Positions 8,606-15,561 of a DNA stretch of 64,000 nt are shown here, piece by piece (positions within the stretch are counted from its first letter, which is position 1; each line of letters starts with the position of its first letter). Origin of the DNA: Planctomycetota bacterium (GTDB lineage Bacteria; Planctomycetota; UBA1135; JADKAF01); NCBI GenBank assembly GCA_016719295.1, contig JADKAF010000001.1, positions 930,001 to 994,000 of the forward strand, written 5' to 3'. Made by a program: the position numbers and the translations under genes. Below the pieces are notes generated by a model that saw only the letters and a program-made list of their open reading frames with translations, made no database searches and was not told the origin of the DNA.

Positions 8606-9445
8606 GTGAAGGCCTACCTGGAGCTCTTGCGCACCTTGCTCGACGAAGGTGCGGCGCGTATGGATCGCACCGGCACGGGCACGCTGGCGATCTTCGGCCA
8701 CCAGATGCGCTTCCCGCTGGCCGCGGGCTTCCCGCTGGTCACGACGAAGAAGGTGCACCTGCGCTCGATCGTGCACGAGCTGCTCTGGTTCCTGCGCGGA
8801 GAGACCCACGTCGCTTCGCTGCAGGCGGAAGGCGTCACGATCTGGGACGAGTGGGCGACCGCCGAGCAGTGCGCGCGCTTCGGCAGGGAGCCGGGCGACC
8901 TCGGGCCCGTGTATGGGCACCAGTGGCGGAACTACGGCGCGACGAAGGACGGCGCGAGCTATCGCCGCGACGGCGTGGACCAGATCCGCGCCGTGCTCGA
9001 GGAGCTCCGGCGCAACCCGCACAGCCGGCGTCTGCTCGTCACCGGGTGGAATCCCGCGGAGGCGACGCAGGTCGCGCTGCCGCCGTGCCACACGCTCTTC
9101 CAGTTCTACGTGCAGGACGGGAAGCTGAGCTGCCAGCTCTACCAGCGGAGCGCGGACGCCTTCCTCGGCGTGCCCTTCAACATCGCGAGCTACGCGCTCC
9201 TGACGCACATGGTCGCGCAGGTGAGCGGGCTCGCCGTCGGGGACTTCGTGCACACCTTCGGCGACGTGCACCTTTACTCGAACCACGTCGAGCAGGCGCG
9301 GCTGCAGATCGCGCGCCCGCCGCGCGCTCTGCCGCGCCTCGTGCTCGATCCCTCGATCGCCGACCTCTTCTCCTTTCGCGCGGAGCACGTGCGCCTCGAA
9401 GGCTACGATCCGCATCCGCACATCAAGGCCGAGGTCGCAGTGTGA
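8606..9445 (+). CDS. thyA: thymidylate synthase
   Basis: 279 residues. ThyA converts dUMP to dTMP with methylene-tetrahydrofolate as carbon donor and reductant. The catalytic Cys161 lies in ALPPCHTLFQ, with the substrate-binding RRLLVTGWNP, QRSADAFLG and PFNIASYA blocks all present. The GTG at 8606 makes the N-terminus line up exactly with E. coli ThyA; a TTG at 8570, overlapping the previous stop, would add 12 unconserved residues. folA follows with a start inside this gene's end, so the dihydrofolate made here is recycled by its neighbour. Confidence 0.97.
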   Translation: MKAYLELLRTLLDEGAARMDRTGTGTLAIFGHQMRFPLAAGFPLVTTKKVHLRSIVHELLWFLRGETHVASLQAEGVTIWDEWATAEQCARFGREPGDLGPVYGHQWRNYGATKDGASYRRDGVDQIRAVLEELRRNPHSRRLLVTGWNPAEATQVALPPCHTLFQFYVQDGKLSCQLYQRSADAFLGVPFNIASYALLTHMVAQVSGLAVGDFVHTFGDVHLYSNHVEQARLQIARPPRALPRLVLDPSIADLFSFRAEHVRLEGYDPHPHIKAEVAV

Positions 9446-9957
9446 GCGATTCTTCGGCGACCCCCGCGGAGCTGATCCTCGTCGTGGCCATGAGCCGCAA
9501 TCGCGTGATCGGCCGTGCCGGTGGGCTCCCTTGGCACGAGCCCGAGGACTTGAAGCACTTCCGCCGCGTCACGATGGGCCACGCTCTCGTGATGGGGCGC
9601 CGCACGTGGGAGTCGATCGGCCGCCCGCTGCCGGGACGACGCATGATCGTCGTGACGCGCCGCGAGGATCTCGCGCTGCCTGCCGACGTAGAGCGCGCTC
9701 GCGATCTCGAGGACGCCTTGCGCCTCGCGCGCGTCAAGGATCCCGCCCCTTGCGTGATCGGTGGCGGCGAGATCTACGCCCAGGCTTTGCCGCTCGCGAC
9801 ACGCCTCGAGCTCACCGTAGTCGAGCGCGAGGTGGACGGCGACACGCTTTTCCCGGAGCTCGACGCGCGCGAATGGCGCGAGATCGCGCGATCGACCTCC
9901 GGTGATCTCAGCTTCCGGACCCTCGTCCGCCAGGCGCCCGAGAGATCCACCGCATGA
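9442..9957 (+). CDS. folA: dihydrofolate reductase
   Basis: 171 residues. It reduces the dihydrofolate released by ThyA to tetrahydrofolate using NADPH. Recognisable blocks are NRVIGRAGGLPWHEPEDLK near the N-terminus, with the proton-donor acidic residue, then MGRRTWESIGRPLPGR for cofactor binding, and VIGGGEIYAQAL. The GTG start at 9442 overlaps the thyA stop (GTGTGA) and is the only start that keeps the N-terminal strand. The stop overlaps the following ATG as ATGA, so thyA, folA and the transporter form one translationally coupled unit. Confidence 0.96.
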   Translation: MSDSSATPAELILVVAMSRNRVIGRAGGLPWHEPEDLKHFRRVTMGHALVMGRRTWESIGRPLPGRRMIVVTRREDLALPADVERARDLEDALRLARVKDPAPCVIGGGEIYAQALPLATRLELTVVEREVDGDTLFPELDAREWREIARSTSGDLSFRTLVRQAPERSTA

Positions 9958-11267
9958 GCTCGAGTTCCACGCGACGCACCACCGCGGGCGTCGTCTTCCT
10001 CACCCTCTTCCTGGACCTCGTCGGGTTCTCGATCATCTTCCCGCTCTTCCCGGCGCTGCTCGAGCACTACGGTGCTCAGAGCTCCGGAGTGCTGAGCGCG
10101 CTGCTCGAGGGCATCGCGCGCGTGTTCCCCAGCGCGGATCCCTGGGAGCGTACGGCGCTCTTCGGCGGCGTTCTGATCGTGGCGTACTCGGGGCTGCAGT
10201 TCTTGTGCGCTCCGCTGTGGGGGCGGGCCTCGGACCGCTACGGCCGACGCCCGATCCTGCTCGTCTCGATCTTCGGGAACGCTCTCAGCTATCTCCTCTG
10301 GTTCTTCGCCGGGAGCTTCGAGCTCCTGCTCGTCGCGCGCTTCCTCTCCGGCGTGATGGGAGCGAACCTCGGCGCGGCCACGGCAGCGCTCGCCGACGTC
10401 TCGAGCAAGGAAGAGCGTTCGCGCGCGATGGGGCTGGTCGGAGCGGCGTTCGGTCTGGGCTTCATCCTCGGTCCCGCGATCGGCGGCCTCGCCTACTCGC
10501 TGCTGCCGCGCTTCGAGAGCGGCGTCGGCTGGGCGACGCATCCGTTCTCGACGCCCGCGCTGCTGGCGCTCGTGCTCAGCGTCGTGAATTGGCTGTGGGT
10601 GCTGCTGCGCTTCGCGGAGACCTTGCCGCCCGAGAAGCGCGGTCGCGCGGGCGACGAGCGCACGGCGAATCCCGCGCGGCTCTTCGATGCGCGTCTCGGA
10701 CGCCCCATCGTGCGCCTGAATGGCGCCTACTTCCTCTACACCGTGATCTTCGCGGGCATGGAGACCACGCTGGCCTTCTTGACGGCGCAGGTCCTCGCGT
10801 ACGAGCCACAGCAGAACGGCTGGCTCTTCGCTTGGATGGGGCTCTGCTCGGCCTACGTGCAAGGCAGCCTCGTGCGCAAGCTGCTGAAGCGGCGCGAGGA
10901 GCGCGGATTGGCGCTCACCGGCATCGCCCTGCTCGCGCCCGGCTTCGCGTGCATCGCCTGCTGCGCTCTCTCCGGGCTCGCCTGGCCGCTCTGGCTCGGC
11001 GTCACCATCACCGCATTCGCGTCGGGCTTCACGGTGCCGCCGATCACCGGCATGGTCTCGCTCTTCGCCGATCCGACGAGACAGGGTACGGCGCTCGGAG
11101 CGTTCCGAGGCGTCGGCGCGCTCGGACGCGCCGTGGGGCCGATGATCGGCGCGCTGCTCTATTTCTTCGGCGGACCGGCGGCGCCCTTCGCCGTGCTCGG
11201 CCTCTTGGCGTGCTTGCCGTGGCTCGTGCTCCGCGGAGTTCCGCAGCCGGAGCGCCACCGAGCCTGA
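9954..11267 (+). CDS. MFS transporter, TetA/DHA1-like
   Basis: 437 residues with about twelve hydrophobic helices, a cytoplasmic-membrane exporter of the major facilitator superfamily. The signature between helices 2 and 3 reads GRASDRYGRRPILL, and the first helix has LDLVGFSIIFPLFP, as in tetracycline and multidrug proton antiporters. Substrate is unknown. Its ATG overlaps the folA stop. Being joined to thyA and folA suggests co-expression only; an antifolate-efflux role would be a guess. Confidence 0.88.
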   Translation: MSSSSTRRTTAGVVFLTLFLDLVGFSIIFPLFPALLEHYGAQSSGVLSALLEGIARVFPSADPWERTALFGGVLIVAYSGLQFLCAPLWGRASDRYGRRPILLVSIFGNALSYLLWFFAGSFELLLVARFLSGVMGANLGAATAALADVSSKEERSRAMGLVGAAFGLGFILGPAIGGLAYSLLPRFESGVGWATHPFSTPALLALVLSVVNWLWVLLRFAETLPPEKRGRAGDERTANPARLFDARLGRPIVRLNGAYFLYTVIFAGMETTLAFLTAQVLAYEPQQNGWLFAWMGLCSAYVQGSLVRKLLKRREERGLALTGIALLAPGFACIACCALSGLAWPLWLGVTITAFASGFTVPPITGMVSLFADPTRQGTALGAFRGVGALGRAVGPMIGALLYFFGGPAAPFAVLGLLACLPWLVLRGVPQPERHRA

Positions 11268-11278
11268 GCTGCGCCGTC

Positions 11279-11307
11279 TTGCGGAGCCGGCGAAGCGCGG
11301 CTACGCT
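11279..11307 (+). promoter_or_regulatory. candidate sigma-70 promoter of the riboswitch transcript
   Basis: TTGCGG at 11279-11284 and TACGCT at 11302-11307 are separated by 17 bases. Initiation would fall a few bases before the riboswitch aptamer. Match to consensus is moderate. Confidence 0.4.
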
Positions 11308-11313
11308 CCGCGA

Positions 11314-11494
11314 GCCTCCGTCGACGGGAAGTCGGTGCGATTCCGACACGGCCCCGCCGCTGTGAGCCGAAGCGAAAGTCGCCGCTGCGAGCCATCGCAG
11401 CGCCCGCCACTGGGTGCGAGAGGACGAGGGTCCTCGAGCCGCTGGGAAGGCGCGACGAGTAGGTCGTCGGCGAGTCAGAAGACCGGGCGGAGGT
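11314..11494 (+). ncRNA. cobalamin riboswitch aptamer
   Basis: The conserved elements of the adenosylcobalamin riboswitch appear in order: GGGAAGTCGGTG at 11326, the facing arm ATTCCGACACGGCCCCGCC, GCCACTGGG-like core further on, GCTGGGAAGGC, and the B12 box GAGTCAGAAGACC ending near 11484. A closing helix P1 can form between CCTCCG (11315-11320) and CGGAGG (11488-11493). It lies in the leader of the secreted propeller gene at 11785, with no other gene between, so that gene should respond to coenzyme B12, normally by being switched off when it is plentiful. Confidence 0.93.
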
Positions 11495-11503
11495 GACGGA
11501 GTT

Positions 11504-11529
11504 CACGCGCTCGATCCGCCGAGCGCGTG
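11504..11529 (+). promoter_or_regulatory. expression-platform hairpin downstream of the B12 box
   Basis: CACGCGCTCG and CGAGCGCGTG form a perfect 10-bp stem with a six-base loop, ten bases after the P1 helix. No U-tract follows, so it may be a Rho-assisted or pausing hairpin rather than a classical terminator. Confidence 0.55.
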
Positions 11530-11692
11530 GAAACGGCCTCGGGTGATGGGCCGGACTCGCTGGAGGCGCGGGACCTCGCGTGGGCGTACGTCGCAGCTGG
11601 TGCCGTCGACGCCACCCTTCCCTTGGACCCCTCGCCCCAGGCGCAGCGCATCGAAGCGCCGCGTCCTCCAGCCGTTACCCGAGCTCTTGCCT

Positions 11693-11742
11693 CCGTCCTC
11701 GTTGCGCTCGTCGTTCGAGCGCGCGACCTCGTCCGAGGACGG
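11693..11742 (+). promoter_or_regulatory. nested hairpin in the propeller-gene leader
   Basis: An outer 9-bp perfect stem (CCGTCCTCG at 11693 with CGAGGACGG at 11734) encloses an inner 7-bp stem (GCGCTCG/CGAGCGC, five-base loop). It ends 42 bases before the GTG start, within the 290-nt leader left after the aptamer. A regulatory role is inferred from position only. Confidence 0.4.
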
Positions 11743-11784
11743 CGTCGCCTCGCGGGAGGCGCGCCTGCTGGAGCTTCGATTCAC

Positions 11785-13095
11785 GTGAACGATTTCCATC
11801 CGCACTCGCGGCCGTCTTTCGCCCTTCGTGCGAGCGGCCTGGTCTTGGCTGCGGCGCTCTGTGCCTCCGAAAGCGACGCGCAGCTCCGCGTCAGCTACGG
11901 TTTCGGTTCGAATCGCTACTCCGTAGCCTCGCCGGGCACCTCTCCCGGCGGCTTCGCTCTAGCGCCGAACGGGAACCTCGTGCTCTTCGACGGCACGGCG
12001 ATCGTCGAGCGCGATCGGCTAGGCGGCTTCGTACGAACGCTCTACTCCGCCGCGCCGACCTTCGGGTCGTTCCTGCGCTTCTCGCCCGATGGCTCGAAGC
12101 TCTACTTCGGCGAGTCCGGCGCGGGCAATGTCCTCGAGCTCGCCTGGCCGGCGGGGACCTCGCGCCTCCTGGCGAACATCGACTTCAACTACGACATCGG
12201 CTTCGATACCCAGGGTGTTCCGTACGTGACGGCGAATCCGGGCTTCGCGGGCCAGGTGATCTTCCGCGTGGATCCCATCACGGGCGCGCTCGATCGCATC
12301 GCCGCGCTTCCCGGTGCGTCCGGGCCGATCGCGTTCGGCGCGCACGGCGAGCTCTACGCGATGATCGTCCCCGGGGTCTTCCCTCCGCCTGCAGGCGCGT
12401 TCTCCGTGGTGCGATACAGCGCCGCGCAACTGCAGTCGGCGATCGGCGCCGGCGAGCTCGGCGCAGCCCAGACCTCGCCGGTGCTCACCGGCCTCGACGG
12501 CGGCTCCTCGCTGGCGCTCGACGGCGAAGCGCGCTTGCTGCTCACGACCGGCGCTGCGTTGCTCGCGTTCGCGGACGGCGGAGTGCCGGAGACGCTCGTG
12601 AGCGCGGGCCCCGGCGACTACCTCGGCGCGTTCGCGTTCGAACGTGGCTCGACGCCCTTCTTCCGGCCCCTCGGCGATCCGAGCGGGGGAACGGTGATCC
12701 TCACGACGACCGACTTCTCGACCACCTACGACGCCGTCGAGATCGCCCCGTCGAGAGCGCGCTTCGGGATCAGCGCACCGAACCCCGTTCCGCCCGGGCC
12801 TCTGTCCATCTTGCTCGCCGGTGGCAGACCGCATGCCCCGCTGATCCTCTGGATCGCGCAGCAGCGGCTCTCGCCCGAGCTAGCGATCTACACGCCGCGC
12901 CCCTTCCTGCTGGGCTGCGACCCAGCGACGTTGCTCGTCGCGCTACCGGCCCAATCGAACAACGTCGGCGACATCGTGCTCCAGCTCGAGGTGCCGCCGG
13001 GCGCCTCGGGATTCGCCTCGACCTGGCAGGGGATCTACTTCGATGCCCAGGGGCCGTATGCGAGCAGCGAGCCCTTCGAGATCCTCCTGCAGTAA
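11785..13095 (+). CDS. secreted beta-propeller-like protein under B12 riboswitch control
   Basis: 436 residues from a GTG at 11785, preceded by GGAG eleven bases upstream. A signal peptide covers about residues 1-33 and ends SDAQ. The main part has repeated strand-rich units of the SMP-30/NHL/YncE propeller type: GGFALAPNGNLVLFD, FLRFSPDGSKLYFGE, IGFDTQGVPYV, IAFGAHGELYA and SSLALDGEARLLL. The last ~100 residues form a separate beta-sandwich-like module. No enzyme motif is seen. The only known input is the cobalamin riboswitch in its leader. In Bacteroides, the surface propeller BtuG binds B12 tightly for uptake, so a corrinoid-capturing role is an attractive inference, not shown by sequence similarity I can verify. 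Confidence 0.75.
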   Translation: MNDFHPHSRPSFALRASGLVLAAALCASESDAQLRVSYGFGSNRYSVASPGTSPGGFALAPNGNLVLFDGTAIVERDRLGGFVRTLYSAAPTFGSFLRFSPDGSKLYFGESGAGNVLELAWPAGTSRLLANIDFNYDIGFDTQGVPYVTANPGFAGQVIFRVDPITGALDRIAALPGASGPIAFGAHGELYAMIVPGVFPPPAGAFSVVRYSAAQLQSAIGAGELGAAQTSPVLTGLDGGSSLALDGEARLLLTTGAALLAFADGGVPETLVSAGPGDYLGAFAFERGSTPFFRPLGDPSGGTVILTTTDFSTTYDAVEIAPSRARFGISAPNPVPPGPLSILLAGGRPHAPLILWIAQQRLSPELAIYTPRPFLLGCDPATLLVALPAQSNNVGDIVLQLEVPPGASGFASTWQGIYFDAQGPYASSEPFEILLQ

Positions 13096-13152
13096 GCGGC
13101 AGCAGGCTCGCGAGCCGCTCGAGCGCAGTCCGGCTCGCGTAGGCAGCTCAAG

Positions 13153-13186
13153 GCTCGAGCGAAAGCGCAGCGCCTCCCGCTCGAGC
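13153..13186. terminator. possible bidirectional terminator hairpin
   Basis: GCTCGAGCG and CGCTCGAGC make a 9-bp stem with a 16-base loop between two convergent genes. No U-tract is present on either strand. Confidence 0.3.
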
Positions 13187-13194
13187 GATCCTGC

Positions 13195-13836
13195 TCAAGG
13201 CTGCGCGGGCCAGTCGATCACTTCCCACTGCGTGCCGTCGAGCGCGTCATAGGCGCCCTTCACGGTATCGGTTGGTACCGCCTTCTCCTTCTCCTTCGCG
13301 GCCTGATCGCGTCGGAGAGGGCGGAAAGCACCTTCCGACGGAGGATTCGACACGTCGTAGCGGCGCGCGAGATTGCGCGAGCGCAGGAGCTCGCGACCGT
13401 GCGTCACGGCGTAGGCCAGGCTTCCGGTCTCGCCGTAGCTGAGGGGCACGGCGCAGATGTCGAACGGGCGCAGCCCGTCTTGATCGAGCGGCGCTTCGGC
13501 GTAGTCGATCCGAATCACATAGCCGTGGCGTACGAGCAGCTCCGTGCCGTCGCTGGACTTGCTGAGCTCGCAGTCGTCCAGCGGCGGGCGGCCGTCGGCA
13601 TCGGGTCGAAGCAGCCGGCTGAGCGGGGTGCGCTCCGTCGGATCGACGCCGCGGCGATCGTTGCGGAGCGCCGTCAGGCGCTGGTGCAGGATGGAGAGCG
13701 CGTGAACCGCGTCGCGCTCGTTGTGGTCGATCTTGAGCCCGCTCAGGCGGGGCAGGACGAGGACCACGACCAAGGCGGCGATGCCGCCGAGGGCGAGAAG
13801 ATCCAGGGCGGTCGGTCCGCGCTTCGATTTGGCCAC
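13195..13836 (-). CDS. type IV pseudopilin-like membrane protein
   Basis: 213 residues from a GTG at 13836, which has GAGG seven bases upstream. After a short basic leader (VAKSKRG) comes PTALDLL and then a ~20-residue hydrophobic helix ending VLPRL. This resembles the prepilin pattern G-FTLIELL, but position +1 is Pro and the conserved Glu at +5 is Asp, so cleavage by PilD is uncertain. The rest is a soluble domain with two cysteines and a charged, Lys-rich C-terminal part. It is probably an envelope protein anchored by its N-terminal helix. Planctomycetes carry many such pilin-like proteins. Confidence 0.55.
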   Translation of the reverse strand: MAKSKRGPTALDLLALGGIAALVVVLVLPRLSGLKIDHNERDAVHALSILHQRLTALRNDRRGVDPTERTPLSRLLRPDADGRPPLDDCELSKSSDGTELLVRHGYVIRIDYAEAPLDQDGLRPFDICAVPLSYGETGSLAYAVTHGRELLRSRNLARRYDVSNPPSEGAFRPLRRDQAAKEKEKAVPTDTVKGAYDALDGTQWEVIDWPAQP

Positions 13837-14075
13837 GAGCAGCCTCGTTCCGGGGGCAGTGAACGCGCACACGATATCCAGGGGTGCTCCGCGTTCAAGC
13901 CTCAAGCCATGGGGGCTCGCGTGAGGAATCGCGGTGGAAACTCTTTCCCGCAGGCTCCTCGAGGGCACTTTGGAGTCAATCGCGAGCGCAGCAGCGGTCG
14001 AAATCAGGTCCAGCCGGAGCACCGCGAAGCATGCGCTTCGAGAGCTCGCGGCGGTAGCCCGCAGAGGACGCGAGC

Positions 14076-14630
14076 ATGTTCCGAGAGTCCATGATCGACC
14101 CCTTGGCTCGTTTCCGTAGCATCGACCAGAACGTCGAGACCCTTCGCGAAGCGGTATCGCAGGTCAAGGACGCGCGAGAGATGATCCGCGCGAGCGAGGC
14201 CAGCGCCGTGCGTGAGAAGGTCCTGCGCTCCGAGGTGCTCGACTTCCTCGATCATGCGACGCGCCAAGCGGCGAACGTGATCAAGGACTTGCAGGAGAGC
14301 AAGACCACGGTCACCGATGCGCGGGTCCAGCGCGACATGATCGAATTCCTCGATCACACGCGCGCCGTGGCCGAGCGGCTGATCAACGACCTCAAGAACG
14401 AGCGCCGCAAGATCCTGCAGCGCGCCCAAGCCACCTTGAAGTCGGAGAAGCAGCCGGCTCAGCGGGCACCAGCGCGCCATGCGGCGCCGCAGCCGGCTCG
14501 CGGAGCGAAGGCCGAGGCTGGCAAGGAGCGCCAGGCGAAACCCGCGGCTGCACCGCGCAAGGCCAGCGATACGGCGAACGCTTCGCTGAAGTCGATCGTG
14601 GAGAAGCCCTCGCGGCGCAAGAAGGCCTGA
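14076..14630 (+). CDS. coiled-coil protein with Lys/Ala/Pro-rich tail
   Basis: 184 residues; GAGGA lies nine bases before the ATG. Residues 1-120 are predicted almost entirely helical with heptad spacing of hydrophobic residues, and contain two similar halves, EVLDFLDHATRQAANVIKDL and MIEFLDHTRAVAERLINDL, about 47 residues apart. The rest is a disordered, strongly basic tail. No signal peptide is present, so it is cytoplasmic, and the tail could bind nucleic acid. The duplicated helix suggests a helical-hairpin or dimer. No family is recognised. Confidence 0.65.
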   Translation: MFRESMIDPLARFRSIDQNVETLREAVSQVKDAREMIRASEASAVREKVLRSEVLDFLDHATRQAANVIKDLQESKTTVTDARVQRDMIEFLDHTRAVAERLINDLKNERRKILQRAQATLKSEKQPAQRAPARHAAPQPARGAKAEAGKERQAKPAAAPRKASDTANASLKSIVEKPSRRKKA

Positions 14631-14676
14631 GCTCGGCGCGGTTCTCACGCCTGCCGGCGAGCGCGGCAGCGCGCGC

Positions 14677-15561
14677 TCAGCTGGGAGGAATGCAGCGCGC
14701 GAGAGCGCGTGCGAGGCCGAAGAGCAGGAGCGCTACGAGAGCGATCGCCACAGCATCGCCGGCGAAGGCGACGCAAGCGCCGAAGAGAGCGAGGAGGCCG
14801 AGCAAGCGACCGACCGTGCGTCCGACGCGCTCGCGGGGCCACTCGCTCGCGCCGGCGAACCCGCGCGTCGCGATCCAGAGAGCGATCGGCAGCGCCGGCA
14901 GCGCCGCGAGCTCGAGACCCAGCGAGAGCGGCCCCGCCGCGAAGCACGCGCCTGCGCCGAGCAGCGCCGCGCGGATCGAGACGAGGCGAGGCTCGCCGTC
15001 CTCCATGCGCGCGAGCCCCGAGAGCGAGACGACGTAGCCGGCGTAGCAGAGCAAGATCGCCGCGGCCGGGAGCACACTCTCCGGAGCTCCCGCGAGCAGC
15101 ATGCCGATCCCGAGGTCGAGGGCACGGCAGAGGCCGAGCGCCGCGGGCCCGAGGAGCGGTGAGCGCTTGAGGTAGAGGTCATAGCCCGTCGCGACGAGCG
15201 CGAGCAGCGCGAGCGGGATCCGCACGCGCGGCGGAGCGAAGAGCGCGCCGAGCACCGCGAGCGCGAACAGCGCGAGATACGCCAGCGTCGCGGCGCGTGC
15301 GCTCACCGCGCCCGAAGGCAGTGGGCGCTGCGGTCGCGTAGCTGCATCGTGCGCCAGATCGAGCCGGTCGTTCAGCACCAGCGCGCCGAGGTAGATGCCG
15401 AGGCACGCGGCTAGAGTTCCCCCGAACGAGACAGGTTCGAGCAGCTCGGTGGCGCCGAGCGCGCGTGCGGCTGCGTAGCCCGCGAGGAGATCGACTGGGA
15501 TCGTGGGGGCGTTCGAGACGCGCAGCAGCTTCGCCCAGGCGAGCGCGCGAGAGGCGCTCAC
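14677..15561 (-). CDS. UbiA-family prenyltransferase
   Basis: 294 residues with about eight membrane helices. The first aspartate-rich motif is N64-D65-x-x-D68-x-x-x-D72 (NDRLDLAHD), followed by RPQRPLPSG, and a YDLYLKR segment stands at the second conserved region. Such enzymes join a polyprenyl diphosphate to an aromatic ring, a sugar phosphate or a glycerol phosphate. The GTG start overlaps the rseP stop (GTGA) so it belongs to the dxr-rseP-ubiA unit, linking it to isoprenoid synthesis. The acceptor cannot be told; menaquinone-type rings or phosphoribosyl diphosphate are possibilities. Confidence 0.85.
   Translation of the reverse strand: MSASRALAWAKLLRVSNAPTIPVDLLAGYAAARALGATELLEPVSFGGTLAACLGIYLGALVLNDRLDLAHDAATRPQRPLPSGAVSARAATLAYLALFALAVLGALFAPPRVRIPLALLALVATGYDLYLKRSPLLGPAALGLCRALDLGIGMLLAGAPESVLPAAAILLCYAGYVVSLSGLARMEDGEPRLVSIRAALLGAGACFAAGPLSLGLELAALPALPIALWIATRGFAGASEWPRERVGRTVGRLLGLLALFGACVAFAGDAVAIALVALLLFGLARALARCIPPS

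Noticed and set aside
11527..11784. Longer version of the propeller protein starting at a GTG at 11527
   Set aside because: It would start in the riboswitch platform hairpin and put 86 unconserved residues before the signal peptide.
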